A stretch of 64,000 nt of DNA from assembly GCF_024623725.1 (NCBI RefSeq), contig NZ_JANKHG010000016.1, positions 267,030 to 331,029 of the forward strand, written 5' to 3'. The position numbers and the translations under genes were made by a program. The notes below the pieces were generated by a model that saw nothing but the letters and a program-made list of their open reading frames with translations, did no database searches and was not told the DNA's origin. Shown one piece after another: positions 1-9,214 of the stretch. Source of the DNA: Limnobacter parvus (GTDB lineage Bacteria; Pseudomonadota; Gammaproteobacteria; Burkholderiales; Burkholderiaceae_B). Positions within the stretch are counted from its first letter, which is position 1; each line of letters starts with the position of its first letter.

Positions 1-537
1 ACTGTGCTGCTAGCTGATGCTGACATGGCTTACGGCACTTTGGTGCACCCGTTTGCAAAGCCCACTACGCTAAAAGCGCTGAGCTGGGAATGGCAAGTTT
101 TGACGCAGCCCACCAAGGCAAATTTGCAAACCAAAGCAGGCGACGATGCAGGGGCAAAGTTGTGTGCCTTCATTCAAATTGATGAAGGCAAGCTGGGCAT
201 TGGCACGCGCCTGGCATTGGCAGCGGCGCGCACTGTGTCAGGAGAACGCTTGCCCGCCGCCACACTGTGTTATGTGTGGGGTACACCCGGTGAAAAAGTG
301 GGGCAGGTGTTCGACAATCCTTTCACTGAACGTGTGAGGAATATCGTGGTACGCGACACAGCAACAGCCAGCGAACTGATTGCAGAAAACCGTGACCTGC
401 AAGCGGATGCGCGCAAGGCTTTCGGCGATGAATTGCCGCAAGGGCCAGTGATGTTCACTGGCATTGCACTGGGTGCTGATTCCGACAACACGAAATCGAA
501 AGCGAAAGCCTTGTTTGGGAAAATTAGTGCTGAATAA
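1..537 (+). CDS. DUF3047 family protein, 3' part
   Basis: The reading frame is open to the left edge, so the N-terminus lies outside the window; the in-frame GTG at 4 is probably internal. The visible 178 or so residues match the pattern I know for DUF3047: an LSWEWQV strand, a CYVWGTP motif followed by a RVRNIVV strand, and an acidic tail with GIALGADSDNT. DUF3047 proteins are usually exported and their function is unknown. The gene converges on the hcp operon with only 9 bases between the stop codons. Family assignment is from motif memory, not a search. Confidence 0.7.
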   Translation, partial: TVLLADADMAYGTLVHPFAKPTTLKALSWEWQVLTQPTKANLQTKAGDDAGAKLCAFIQIDEGKLGIGTRLALAAARTVSGERLPAATLCYVWGTPGEKVGQVFDNPFTERVRNIVVRDTATASELIAENRDLQADARKAFGDELPQGPVMFTGIALGADSDNTKSKAKALFGKISAE

Positions 538-546
538 ACTAGATCC

Positions 547-1029
547 TTAAGTGCTAATGTTTTCTGCAATCCGAAAACCACCTTCCACTTTGGCCAGCAT
601 GCCCCCAGTCTCCGACTGCGGTGTGTAAATCGTTCTGAATGATGAGAAACTTAAATACACTGTTTCTTTAACCTGATCATTGCTGCTTTTCCCACCTTGG
701 CTAACGCGGTTAATGAATACGCTTTCCAGTTCAAAGCGCAGGTATTCCAAGGGTTTTTCGCCCGCTTTCCGCACAATGACACTTGCTTTATCAAAATGTC
801 GCCCAGTGCAGCAAGCCTTGATTAAATTTGGTGTAGATCGATCAACCAACTTGGTCAAGCTGATGCTGTCGACTTCAACTTTTCCCGAGCCTCCGCCACG
901 GGCATAATGCGTGGTTCCGCTATTTTTTAAATCCCAGCCAATCGAGTCGATGTCAATTGAGTTTGCGTATTTGTGGTCTGCGGATTCGCCTTTAATACCC
1001 GGAATGAGCAGAAAGAAATCGGTTTTCAT
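547..1029 (-). CDS. hcp: Hcp family type VI secretion tube protein
   Basis: 160 residues, the normal Hcp size. It opens with MKTDFFLLIPGIKGES and continues with the SIGWDL strand and the GGGSGKVEVDSISLTKLVD segment typical of the Hcp1 beta-barrel. Hcp forms the hexameric rings of the type VI secretion tube and can carry effectors inside the ring. The ATG is preceded by GGAG seven bases upstream, placed inside the end of the gene before it, with only 2 bases between the genes. It is the last gene of a three-gene operon. No other type VI secretion component is in the window, so this is an orphan copy, of the kind that often travels with effector genes. Confidence 0.85.
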   Translation of the reverse strand: MKTDFFLLIPGIKGESADHKYANSIDIDSIGWDLKNSGTTHYARGGGSGKVEVDSISLTKLVDRSTPNLIKACCTGRHFDKASVIVRKAGEKPLEYLRFELESVFINRVSQGGKSSNDQVKETVYLSFSSFRTIYTPQSETGGMLAKVEGGFRIAENIST

Positions 1030-1031
1030 AA

Positions 1032-1622
1032 TCAGTCTCCACAGCGTTTTTTATATTGGTAAGCCAAGTCTTGTGCGGTTGACTGAGCGTCGAATTTGAT
1101 TAAAGTTGCCTGAAAATAGCGTCGATCACATTCAATAAAGGTTTGATACACTGAAAATTCTGCGATACCTTCAATTGATCGACTCGTTTGGTTTTTGATG
1201 ATTGATGCAGCGGTTTTAGCACCAAAAATCTGTGCCAATGCTTCATTGGGTGTGTTCAATTCAAGACGTTTGGCTAATTTGAAGTGTTCATGGGGATATA
1301 GAACAAGTGGAATCTTCTCAAGTTCATCCGTCCTTGGAATAAATTCAAGTTTCATTCGAATTTCTGATTCCTCATCCAATGTCCACGTATACCAGAACAC
1401 TTCAACTTTGCCTGTCAATACGAGGCTCCCTTCAAATTGATGCATTCCAGAAGTTTCTTGGCTGAGAGTGTGCGTCAAATCTGAATTCAAAGGCATGTAT
1501 ACATGATCACCACGTGCGAATTCTGAGATATCGTTGACTTGTGCGTAGGTTGTTGGAAGCAAAATCAAATATTGAGTGAGCGTAAGGAGCATGCAGATAC
1601 TGGTCTTGAAAATGCTCATCAT
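1032..1622 (-). CDS. Exported protein of unknown family, candidate immunity protein
   Basis: 196 residues with a clear signal peptide (hydrophobic CMLLTLTQYLILL core, cleavage probably after TTYAQ near residue 28). The mature part is polar and beta-rich, with WYTWTLDEESE near the middle and two late cysteines (ECDRRYF and the C-terminal KKRCGD) that could form a periplasmic disulfide. I do not recognise a family. Its ATG overlaps the stop of the upstream DUF5675-like gene (ATGA), so translation is probably coupled, and hcp starts 2 bases after its stop. A periplasmic partner between a possible peptidoglycan-active protein and Hcp suggests immunity. That role is inference from context only. 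Confidence 0.6.
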   Translation of the reverse strand: MMSIFKTSICMLLTLTQYLILLPTTYAQVNDISEFARGDHVYMPLNSDLTHTLSQETSGMHQFEGSLVLTGKVEVFWYTWTLDEESEIRMKLEFIPRTDELEKIPLVLYPHEHFKLAKRLELNTPNEALAQIFGAKTAASIIKNQTSRSIEGIAEFSVYQTFIECDRRYFQATLIKFDAQSTAQDLAYQYKKRCGD

Positions 1623-2044
1623 TGAAAGTCCTCAGTGATAATCAGCTTTGATTTGGATAGGTCGGTCGGTTCCAGCAGTTTCATTAACTGGCCAAATTTC
1701 AGTTTGCTACTCTCGACACGATTGATTTTCCGACTATGCCCTACGATTAGGCAGCCTTCAGTGTCACTTGCGTCATTGCCGGGATGGATAAGTATTAATC
1801 GACCAGGGCTTACTTGAAAGTTGAAAAGTTTGGGTACTTTGGGTCCAAAACGTCCCCCATGGTGCCAAACGAGATTGTATTCCCCTGCGGGAATTCGGAG
1901 TTGCATTCCAGCCTGCGCAGAAGAGGGACCTTTTTCTTCCAAGATGTAGCCCTTTAAATCGGTATTTTCGACCGAAAAATCAGAAATCGTCGATTCCTCA
2001 GTTTGCCAACGCCTGTTGACGTGAATCACATAACTCTCTGTCAT
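1619..2044 (-). CDS. DUF5675-like protein, candidate type VI secretion effector
   Basis: 141 residues from the chosen ATG, which has GGGAG five bases upstream; an ATG four codons further up lacks a ribosome site. The pattern matches DUF5675: YILEEKG near residue 33, RIPAGEYNL at 50-58, RFGPKVPKL at 65-73, then IHPGNDASDTEGCLIVG at 86-102. The spaced His (H87) and Gly-Cys (C98) resemble the His/Cys pair of L,D-transpeptidase catalytic sites, but that link is my inference. No signal peptide, so the protein would need a secretion system to reach the cell wall. It is the first gene of the operon that ends in hcp. A phage-derived housekeeping role is an alternative. Confidence 0.65.
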   Translation of the reverse strand: MTESYVIHVNRRWQTEESTISDFSVENTDLKGYILEEKGPSSAQAGMQLRIPAGEYNLVWHHGGRFGPKVPKLFNFQVSPGRLILIHPGNDASDTEGCLIVGHSRKINRVESSKLKFGQLMKLLEPTDLSKSKLIITEDFQ

Positions 2045-2133
2045 GCCCGCTCCCATTTCAATTGAATGCGGAGCATAGCAGCGGTATGTGCCAGTGCAAA
2101 ACAGTTACCAAGAAAGAGTGAACCAGAGGGATA

Positions 2134-2760
2134 TCAGGCTGGATTCAAATTCATTGTTTTCACAATCCGTTCGCAATAGCGCGCAATTTGATCAATTTCT
2201 AAATTCACCGCGTTTCCCGCTTTCAAGTGCTTCAGCGTGGTCATTTGAACAGTGTGTGGAATCAGGTTGATGTGAATATCACATTCACCACCTTCAAGAT
2301 CGTCCACCTTGTTCACAGTCAGGCTGACGCCATTCACGGTCACCGAGCCTTTGTAAGCGAAGAACGGCGACAGCGTTTTTGGTGATCGAATTTGCAGGTG
2401 CCAGCTTTCGCCCACAGGTTCAAATTCAACCACGCTGCCCAAACCATCCACATGGCCGCTCACCAAATGTCCACCCACGCGGTCAGACAAGCGCATGGCT
2501 TTTTCCAGATTCACTTCACCGGGTTGGCTCAGGCCCACTGTTTTCGACAGGCTTTCCTGCGACACATCCACATGAAAGGTTTCGTTGGTCATGGCCACCA
2601 CGGTCATGCACGCGCCCTGAATGGCGATGCTGTCACCCAGTTTTACATCGGAAAAGTCGAGCGTGGGTGCCTGTACTGCCAACCTTACGCCAGCGTTTGC
2701 GCCGCCCAGTGGGGTGATGGTTTCGATGGTACCAATCGATTCAATAATGCCGGTGAACAT
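2134..2760 (-). CDS. ribE: Riboflavin synthase, alpha subunit
   Basis: Converts two 6,7-dimethyl-8-ribityllumazine molecules to riboflavin plus the pyrimidinedione; cytosolic. 208 residues, the usual length, starting MFTGIIESIGTIE. Two lumazine-binding barrels are visible: the first with QGACMTVV and VDVSQESL, the second beginning at HLVSGHVDGLGSV with VNGVSLTVN. An AGGAG lies 11 bases before the ATG, inside the end of ribD. It is the last gene of glyA-nrdR-ribD-ribE, 8 bases after ribD. No FMN riboswitch fits in the short spacer. Confidence 0.96.
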   Translation of the reverse strand: MFTGIIESIGTIETITPLGGANAGVRLAVQAPTLDFSDVKLGDSIAIQGACMTVVAMTNETFHVDVSQESLSKTVGLSQPGEVNLEKAMRLSDRVGGHLVSGHVDGLGSVVEFEPVGESWHLQIRSPKTLSPFFAYKGSVTVNGVSLTVNKVDDLEGGECDIHINLIPHTVQMTTLKHLKAGNAVNLEIDQIARYCERIVKTMNLNPA

Positions 2761-2768
2761 GTGTGCTA

Positions 2769-3917
2769 CTACTCCTGTTTGTGACTAACCCACGTAATAC
2801 GCAGGTCTTCTCCGATTTGTTTGTATGAATGCAGTGCCCATTGAAGGTAGGCTGGCAGGCTTTCCAGTTCAGGCAGGCGGAACAGGCCTTGGCCCGGACC
2901 CAAAAAGCGGGGTGCAACGTATTGCACAATTTCATCGACCAGCCCTGCTTGCAAAAAAGATCCGTTCAAGCCAAAACCCGCTTCAAGGTGCAATTCATTA
3001 ACGCCGCGTTGCGCCAATTCCAGTAACAGGCGCAGCAGGTCGGTTTTTACTTTTCCGGCGTGCAGGCCAGCTGCAACCGGCGCCACATTTAGCGCCTCGA
3101 TATTCGCGGCATTAGCGTGCGTGGTCAGCCATGCGGGCAGTTCTGGCTCGGTGTGTGCAATCAATACTTTGCCGGTTTGCAGCAACAGCGCATCGGGCGA
3201 AATTTCCAGCTTGCTGTCGACAATCACTTTCAGGGGTTGGCGGTCGGTGTCAATGCCGCGCACATTCAGTTGCGGATTGTCGGCTTTGACCGTGCCAATG
3301 CCGCTGAGCACGGCGCAGGCTTGGGCGCGCAGGTGGTGCCCGTCCAGCCGGGCTTGTTCGCCAGTAATCCATTGGCTCACCCCATTGTTCAAGGCGCTGA
3401 TGCCATCGGCACTGCTGGCTATTTTCAGGCGCACCCAAGGGCGTTTGCGCTCCATTCGGCTAAAAAAGCCACGGTTGATCCAACGCGCCTGTTCAACCAG
3501 CACGCCATGCAATGTTTCAATGCCTGCAACCTGCAACATCGCCATGCCTTTGCCTGCAACCAGCGGATTGGGGTCAAGTACAGCAGCCACTACCTTGGAA
3601 ACACCGGTACGCACTAAAGCATCAGCGCAGGGGCCAGTGCGGCCATGGTGTGCACAGGGCTCAAGGGTTACATAAGCTATGCTGCCCTGCAGTGAAACGC
3701 CGCGCGCTTTGGCATCAGCCATGGCTTGCACTTCCGCATGGCCTTCGCCTGCCTTGGCATGAAAGCCCTCGGCAATTGCAACACCGTCGCGCACAAATAC
3801 ACAACCCACTCGTGGATTGGGCGTGGTGCTGTACTGACCTTTCCATGCCAGGTTCAGCGCATGCTGCATCCAGTGTTCATCGGTGTGTAAAAGAGTGGGC
3901 ATGGCCTCAGTTACCAT
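2769..3917 (-). CDS. ribD: Bifunctional riboflavin deaminase/reductase RibD
   Basis: Catalyses two consecutive riboflavin steps: deamination of the GTP-derived pyrimidine, then side-chain reduction. The N-terminal deaminase domain carries the zinc site HAEVQAM and EPCAHHGRTGPCADAL. The C-terminal reductase domain begins near VRLKIASSADG. 382 residues, normal length. The start ATG overlaps the nrdR stop by one base (TAATG), with AAAGG upstream; a second in-frame ATG five codons later is an alternative. It sits between nrdR and ribE, as in many betaproteobacteria. Confidence 0.96.
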   Translation of the reverse strand: MVTEAMPTLLHTDEHWMQHALNLAWKGQYSTTPNPRVGCVFVRDGVAIAEGFHAKAGEGHAEVQAMADAKARGVSLQGSIAYVTLEPCAHHGRTGPCADALVRTGVSKVVAAVLDPNPLVAGKGMAMLQVAGIETLHGVLVEQARWINRGFFSRMERKRPWVRLKIASSADGISALNNGVSQWITGEQARLDGHHLRAQACAVLSGIGTVKADNPQLNVRGIDTDRQPLKVIVDSKLEISPDALLLQTGKVLIAHTEPELPAWLTTHANAANIEALNVAPVAAGLHAGKVKTDLLRLLLELAQRGVNELHLEAGFGLNGSFLQAGLVDEIVQYVAPRFLGPGQGLFRLPELESLPAYLQWALHSYKQIGEDLRITWVSHKQE

Positions 3918-4384
3918 TAAGCGCCTTTTTTGGTGGGCGCAGTCAGGTGGGCAATTTCTTCAGAGAAACTTTGCAGGTCTTCAAAGCTTTTGTAAACCGA
4001 TGCGAATCGAATGTAAGCAACTGTGTCGAGTTGTTTAAGCTGTTGCATCACCAGCTCGCCCAGAAATTTCGTGTCGACTTCCCGGGCGGCGCTGACCAGC
4101 AATTTTTCTTCAATACTGGCAACCGCTTCATCAATCGCTTCAGCGCGAACAGGGCGTTTGCGCAGTGCCAGCATTAAGCTGCCGCGCAATTTGTCGCGAG
4201 AAAATTCGACTCTGGAACCGTCTTTTTTAACGATGGCGGGCAGAAACAGTTCGGCCCGTTCATAGGTGGTGAAGCGTTTGCTGCAACTGCCGCACTGGCG
4301 GCGGCGGCGAATCGCGTCGCCTTCTTCAGACGTGCGCGAATCGACCACCTGGGTGTCGGCATTGCCGCAAAACGGGCATTTCAT
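3917..4384 (-). CDS. nrdR: Transcriptional repressor NrdR
   Basis: Repressor of ribonucleotide reductase genes that senses ATP/dATP. 155 residues. The N-terminal zinc ribbon is visible as [10 protein letters not shown] (C3, C6) and QCGSCSKRF (C31, C34). The ATP-cone domain follows from about residue 46, with [16 protein letters not shown]. Located 18 bases after glyA and overlapping ribD by one base; this neighbourhood is conserved in proteobacteria. Its targets (NrdR boxes) would be elsewhere; I see none convincing here. Confidence 0.97.
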   Translation of the reverse strand: MKCPFCGNADTQVVDSRTSEEGDAIRRRRQCGSCSKRFTTYERAELFLPAIVKKDGSRVEFSRDKLRGSLMLALRKRPVRAEAIDEAVASIEEKLLVSAAREVDTKFLGELVMQQLKQLDTVAYIRFASVYKSFEDLQSFSEEIAHLTAPTKKGA

Positions 4385-4402
4385 AATGCCGCGGCCCCGA
4401 GC

Positions 4403-5647
4403 TTACTTGTAAACAGGAAACTGGCTGGTCAATTCCTTGACCTTGGCACGAACGGTGGCCAATGTGGCTTCGTCTTCCGGGTTTTCAAGTACATCAGCAA
4501 TCAAGTGACCAACCGCGCGGGCTTGTTCTTCCTTGAAACCACGTGTGGTCATCGCTGGGCTGCCCAATCGAACACCGCTGGTCACAAATGGCTTTTCTGG
4601 GTCGTTTGGAATTGCGTTTTTGTTCACAGTAATGTGTGCATTGCCCAAAGCAGCTTCCGCGGCTTTGCCGGTAATGCCTTTGGCACGCAGGTCAACCAGC
4701 ATCACATGGCTCTCAGTGCGGCCAGACACAATGCGCAGGCCACGTTCAACCAGAGTTTCGGCCAGGGCTTTGGCGTTTGCCACCACCTGTTTCTGGTATT
4801 CCTTGAATTCGGGTTGCAGAGCTTCATGGAAGGCTACAGCCTTACCTGCAATAACGTGCATCAAAGGGCCGCCCTGAATGCCGGGGAAAATTGCGCTGTT
4901 GATTTTCTTGGCCAGTTCTTCTTTCATCAAGATAATGCCACCGCGCGGGCCGCGCAGTGATTTGTGCGTGGTCGATGTGCACACATCGGCGTGAGGCACA
5001 GGGTTGGGATACACACCGGCTGCAATCAGGCCAGAATAATGTGCCATGTCAACCATGTAGTAAGCGCCCACTTCCTTGGCGATTTTCGCGAAGCGCTCGA
5101 AATCAATGTGGAGTGAATAAGCCGATGCACCTGCAATGATGATCTTGGGTTTGTGTTCACGGGCCAGGGCTTCAACCTGGTCGTAGTCAATGGCTTCGTC
5201 TTTATTCAAGCCATAGGAAACCACGTTGAACCACTTGCCCGACATGTTCAATGGCATGCCATGCGTTAAGTGGCCGCCTTCAGCCAGTGACAAACCCATG
5301 ATGGTGTCGCCAGGCTGCAGCAATGCAAAAAATACGGCTTGGTTGGCCTGTGAACCGGAATTGGGTTGCACGTTAGCCGCTTCGGCGCCAAACAGTTTTT
5401 TCAAGCGCTCAATGGCTAGATCTTCAACTGTGTCGACATGTTCGCAACCACCGTAGTAACGCTTGCCGGGGTAGCCTTCTGCGTATTTGTTGGTCAGTTG
5501 TGAACCCTGTGCTTCCATCACGGCGGGGCTGGCGTAGTTTTCCGACGCGATCAGCTCAATGTGGTCTTCCTGGCGGGTGGTTTCCTGCTGAATGGCAGTC
5601 CACAATTCGGGGTCGGTTTGGGCGATGCCCTGTTGGCGGTCAAACAT
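4403..5647 (-). CDS. glyA: Serine hydroxymethyltransferase
   Basis: PLP enzyme interconverting serine and glycine with tetrahydrofolate, the main source of one-carbon units. 414 residues, full length. The PLP lysine lies in [14 protein letters not shown]. Other family marks are [16 protein letters not shown], the [14 protein letters not shown] loop and [13 protein letters not shown]. It is the first gene of the glyA-nrdR-ribD-ribE run. The 54-base spacer before it is too short for a glycine riboswitch and no purine-repressor box is obvious. Confidence 0.98.
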   Translation of the reverse strand: MFDRQQGIAQTDPELWTAIQQETTRQEDHIELIASENYASPAVMEAQGSQLTNKYAEGYPGKRYYGGCEHVDTVEDLAIERLKKLFGAEAANVQPNSGSQANQAVFFALLQPGDTIMGLSLAEGGHLTHGMPLNMSGKWFNVVSYGLNKDEAIDYDQVEALAREHKPKIIIAGASAYSLHIDFERFAKIAKEVGAYYMVDMAHYSGLIAAGVYPNPVPHADVCTSTTHKSLRGPRGGIILMKEELAKKINSAIFPGIQGGPLMHVIAGKAVAFHEALQPEFKEYQKQVVANAKALAETLVERGLRIVSGRTESHVMLVDLRAKGITGKAAEAALGNAHITVNKNAIPNDPEKPFVTSGVRLGSPAMTTRGFKEEQARAVGHLIADVLENPEDEATLATVRAKVKELTSQFPVYK

Positions 5648-5701
5648 AGCGATTTCCGAGAAAGGATAGGGTTCAAGACAAGCCCATTATTCTAAATGAT
5701 T

Positions 5702-6427
5702 TCAGGTCACTCGACCATCGACTTCGTCCATGTTTTGCCCCGGCAAGTCCTTGTTTAAATGGCCTTGCCATGCCCACAACAACACATTGCCATGGGCTTC
5801 AGAGTCAAGCTCCACAATATTCAGCGCGCAATTGGGCAGTTGCCAATCCCGTTGCTTTTCCAGTGGCTCGTCGGTGCAATACCTGTAAATACAATCAAGT
5901 ACACCGCCGTGAGCCACCAGCAGTGTGCTTGCACCTCGATTTGCGTTCGCAATTTCCAGGAAGGTGCTTACCACTCGGTCATAGAATTGACGTAGGCTTT
6001 CTCCACCTTGAAGTGGTGCTTCAGGGTGCCGGTTACTCAGGGCTGCAAATTCATCTGGACTTTTCTCGCTCATTTGATTGGCAGTTAAACCAGCCAAATG
6101 ACCATAATGTCTTTCTCGCAAACCAGAATGTAGTTGCGCAGGCAGTGTCTTCTCGCCGCAAATAATTTGGGCCGTGGTGCGCGCCCGATCGAGGTCGCTA
6201 CAAACGCACTTCTGATAAAGCGACAGGCCGTTTGCTTTCAACTCATCAAAATACTTCCGAATCAACTGCGCTTGCTGAGTGCCGTGGGCATTCAGCGCAA
6301 TGTCGGTGTGACCCTGAAATCTTTTTTCCTTGTTCCAATCGGTTTCGCCATGGCGCACCAGAATGAAGCGTGTGTTGGTGAATTTTTTACTGACAATTGC
6401 ACCAAAATCAATGGCTTGCGTGTTCAA
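5702..6427 (-). CDS. Histidine phosphatase family protein (phosphoglycerate mutase-like)
   Basis: Branch 1 of the histidine phosphatase superfamily: [12 protein letters not shown] carries the phospho-accepting His within [17 protein letters not shown] follows, and the second catalytic His is in [14 protein letters not shown]. 241 residues. Substrate unknown; related proteins are annotated as GpmB, CobC or general phosphatases. The only sensible start is a TTG whose bases overlap the tyrS stop (TTGA), with AAGG upstream in the tyrS 3' end, so it is probably translated by coupling to tyrS. Confidence 0.85.
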   Translation of the reverse strand: MNTQAIDFGAIVSKKFTNTRFILVRHGETDWNKEKRFQGHTDIALNAHGTQQAQLIRKYFDELKANGLSLYQKCVCSDLDRARTTAQIICGEKTLPAQLHSGLRERHYGHLAGLTANQMSEKSPDEFAALSNRHPEAPLQGGESLRQFYDRVVSTFLEIANANRGASTLLVAHGGVLDCIYRYCTDEPLEKQRDWQLPNCALNIVELDSEAHGNVLLWAWQGHLNKDLPGQNMDEVDGRVT

Positions 6428-7695
6428 TTCAGGTGCACCTTTGCAAAGCGGCGTTTGCCAACTTGAATCACATAGACACCTTTGCCAAGTCGCATGGCTT
6501 TGTCCAGTACTTTTTCGCCATCGACTTTTACTCCGCCCTGCTGAATGTTTCGGTTGGCATCGCTGCTGCTTTCACACAGGCCCGCAGTTTTAAGCACCCA
6601 GGCCAAAGCCGCGTCAGCTTCTCCCTCCGGAAGGTCGATGTTTACCTCGGGCAGTTCATCGGGCAGCGCACCTTGTTTGAAGCGGGCCTCAAATTCCGCC
6701 AGTGCTTCAACCGCAGCCTGCTGGTTGTGGAAGCGGGCAACAAGTTCCTGTGCAAGCGCCACCTTGGCATCGCGCGGGTTCTCACCATTGGCACATGCTG
6801 TTTTAATCGAGTCGATTTCTGCCATCGACTTAAAGCTCAGCAGGGTGTACCATTTCCACATCAGTTCATCTGAAATGGACATTACCTTGCCAAACATATT
6901 GGTGGGCGATTCGGTTACGCCCACATAGTTGTTCTTGGACTTCGACATTTTGTCCACGCCATCTGTGCCCACCAGCAATGGCATGGTCAGTACGCATTGC
7001 TGGGCCTGCCCGTGTTGCTTTTGAAGTTCCCGACCCACTAGCAAGTTGAATTTTTGATCGGTGCCGCCCATTTCAAGATCGGACTTCAAAGCGACCGAGT
7101 CGTAACCTTGCATTAAGGGGTAGAGGAACTCATGAATGGCGATCGGAACGCCGCCTTGATAGCGCTTCGTGAAATCTTCCCTTTCAAGCATTCTGGCTAC
7201 TGTGTAGCTGGACGCCAGTTTGATCATGCCATCCGCCCCAAGCGGCATGCACCATTCGCTATTGAAACGGATTTCTGTTTTGTCAGCATCCAGAATTTTT
7301 ACAGCCTGCTGATGATAGGTCTTGGCGTTTTCCTGTATTTGTTCCGGGCTTAGTGGTGGGCGCGTGTTGTTGCGGCCAGACGGGTCGCCAATCATGGATG
7401 TGAAGTCACCGATCAAAAAAATCACCTGATGGCCCAGATCTTGCAAATGACGAAGCTTGTTAAGTACCACTGTGTGGCCTAGGTGTATGTCGGGTGCAGT
7501 GGGGTCTAAACCCAACTTGATGCGGAGTGGTTTGCCTGTTTTTTCGCTTTGAACCAGTTTTTGGATCCATTCCGATTCAATTAACAGTTCCTCGCAGCCG
7601 CGCTTGGTCACTTCAAGGGCGTGGCGAACAGATTCAGACAAATTTTCGGTATTTACCGCATTAATGGGGGCCCTGCTATCAGGTGACTGTTTCAT
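6424..7695 (-). CDS. tyrS: Tyrosyl-tRNA synthetase
   Basis: Charges tRNA-Tyr with tyrosine. Class I motifs are visible: HLGHTVVL (HIGH-like) and KMSKSKNN (KMSKS). A C-terminal S4-like RNA-binding part ends in [12 protein letters not shown] chose the ATG at 7695 (423 residues) because AAAGGA lies seven bases upstream; the longer frame adds 49 residues that do not fit the family and run into the divergent promoter region. It lies divergent from the M23 peptidase gene, a common arrangement in proteobacteria. Confidence 0.96.
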   Translation of the reverse strand: MKQSPDSRAPINAVNTENLSESVRHALEVTKRGCEELLIESEWIQKLVQSEKTGKPLRIKLGLDPTAPDIHLGHTVVLNKLRHLQDLGHQVIFLIGDFTSMIGDPSGRNNTRPPLSPEQIQENAKTYHQQAVKILDADKTEIRFNSEWCMPLGADGMIKLASSYTVARMLEREDFTKRYQGGVPIAIHEFLYPLMQGYDSVALKSDLEMGGTDQKFNLLVGRELQKQHGQAQQCVLTMPLLVGTDGVDKMSKSKNNYVGVTESPTNMFGKVMSISDELMWKWYTLLSFKSMAEIDSIKTACANGENPRDAKVALAQELVARFHNQQAAVEALAEFEARFKQGALPDELPEVNIDLPEGEADAALAWVLKTAGLCESSSDANRNIQQGGVKVDGEKVLDKAMRLGKGVYVIQVGKRRFAKVHLN

Positions 7696-7802
7696 TTGGC
7701 AATCCTTTGTTACACTCTGCTTGTTCACAGTGTTGTATTTTTGAAAATGTGCTGGTTCAGGGCGACCAGCTACGTGCAATTTCACACCTTTAAAACTAAA
7801 AC

Positions 7803-9212
7803 ATGATGCTTCAGAATTTATTAGAGCGAGCAATCGCCGCATTGGGAAAGGGTGTCTTCTTTTCCAAAAGCCTCATCCAGGTGGGCCTGCGATACGCAGA
7901 CGATGCATTACCAGAATCACACCACCACAGAAAGTGGGTCATTGTAGGGTTTTTTTCCCTCCCCGTTCTTGGTGCAGTTGTTGCAATTGCTGGCTCCGTT
8001 CAAAATTCTCCGGTTGATTCTGCGCTTCAAAATTCCGAGGTTGTTGTTGAAGCCGTCGAGCTGAACTTGGCCGAGCAAGGCATTTACACGTTTGACCCTC
8101 TGGTGGCTGAAGAACGCATTCGCCGCGGCGACACCTTGGTAGGGTTGCTTGAACGGATGGGCGTGAACACCACCGGATTGGCGCCGTTTCTTGGGCAAGA
8201 CAAAGTAGCGCGCAACTTGGTCAACTTGAGGGCTGGTCGTGTGTTGACTGTTCAACAAACCGCCAGTGGCGATTTACAGTGGCTTCGATACAAAAGCGGC
8301 GTTGATGAAGACAGGCAAGAGTCAATTCTCATTCAAAAATCCAATGGCGTGTTTTCTGCCAAGCTAGAGTCAGTCAATTTCGAGAAACAAATTGTATTTC
8401 GTGCTGGCCGAATTGAATCCTCTTTGTTTGCTGCCGCCGACAAAGCTGGCCTTCCTGATTCAGTGGCCATTCAACTGACCGAAATTTTTTCATCTGACAT
8501 CGATTTTCACCGTGAACTGCGCAAGGGCGATGAGTTCAAAGTGGTGTACGAAGACCTGACCCTCGAGGGGCGTTCCGCCCGTTCAGGCCGCGTGTTGGCT
8601 GTTGAGTTCGTGAACAACAACAAGCCGTACAAGGCCTACTGGTTTACGCCAAGTGGCAACGGGACGGCCGGTTACTACAACGAAGACGGCCGCAGCTTGA
8701 AAAAATCATTCCTGCGTTCGCCTTTGGCCTTTTCCCGCATTTCTTCCGGATTCACGCCGCGCCGTTTCCATCCCATCCAGCAGCGCTGGAAGGCGCACAA
8801 TGGTGTGGACTATGCTGCACCAACCGGCACACCGATTATGGCCACAGCCAGCGGCACAGTAAAATTTTCAGGCTGGCAAAACGGCTACGGCAACTTTGTT
8901 GAAATTCAACACCACAGTGGCTACAGCACCGCATATGCGCACTTGTCCCGATTTGGCAAGGGTGTGAAAGTTGGTCAAAAAGTTGAGCAGGGCGATGTGA
9001 TCGGTTATGTGGGCGCAACAGGTTGGGCAACTGGCCCGCACTTGCATTATGAATTCCGCGTTAACCGCGTCCCCAAGAACCCGTTGAGTATTACCGTTGC
9101 GCAGGCTGAACCACTGGATCGCGTATCGATCGGTGAATTCAAGCGCGTGCAGTTGGCGCTGGATCGTCGCATGGAATTGGCCACGGCCCAACGAGTGGCC
9201 CGCGCTCAGTAA
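7803..9212 (+). CDS. M23 family murein endopeptidase (MepM-like)
   Basis: Predicted periplasmic, membrane-anchored peptidoglycan endopeptidase. 469 residues: a cytoplasmic N-terminus, one transmembrane segment ([19 protein letters not shown]), an OapA/LysM-like region around [16 protein letters not shown], then the M23 domain. Zinc ligands are visible in [11 protein letters not shown] (H, D) and [12 protein letters not shown] (HxH). An intact metal site suggests an active enzyme, not an EnvC/NlpD-type activator. No strong ribosome site precedes the ATG, and a second ATG follows at once. anmK starts 2 bases after the stop, linking wall cutting to recycling. Confidence 0.9.
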   Translation: MMLQNLLERAIAALGKGVFFSKSLIQVGLRYADDALPESHHHRKWVIVGFFSLPVLGAVVAIAGSVQNSPVDSALQNSEVVVEAVELNLAEQGIYTFDPLVAEERIRRGDTLVGLLERMGVNTTGLAPFLGQDKVARNLVNLRAGRVLTVQQTASGDLQWLRYKSGVDEDRQESILIQKSNGVFSAKLESVNFEKQIVFRAGRIESSLFAAADKAGLPDSVAIQLTEIFSSDIDFHRELRKGDEFKVVYEDLTLEGRSARSGRVLAVEFVNNNKPYKAYWFTPSGNGTAGYYNEDGRSLKKSFLRSPLAFSRISSGFTPRRFHPIQQRWKAHNGVDYAAPTGTPIMATASGTVKFSGWQNGYGNFVEIQHHSGYSTAYAHLSRFGKGVKVGQKVEQGDVIGYVGATGWATGPHLHYEFRVNRVPKNPLSITVAQAEPLDRVSIGEFKRVQLALDRRMELATAQRVARAQ

Positions 9213-9214
9213 AA

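Noticed and set aside
2041-2133. FMN riboswitch near the riboflavin genes
   Set aside because: The gap is downstream of ribE, is too short and lacks the motif; ribD and ribE are inside an operon.
3121-3675. 184-codon and similar plus-strand frames over ribD
   Set aside because: Shadow frames of a well supported gene on the other strand.
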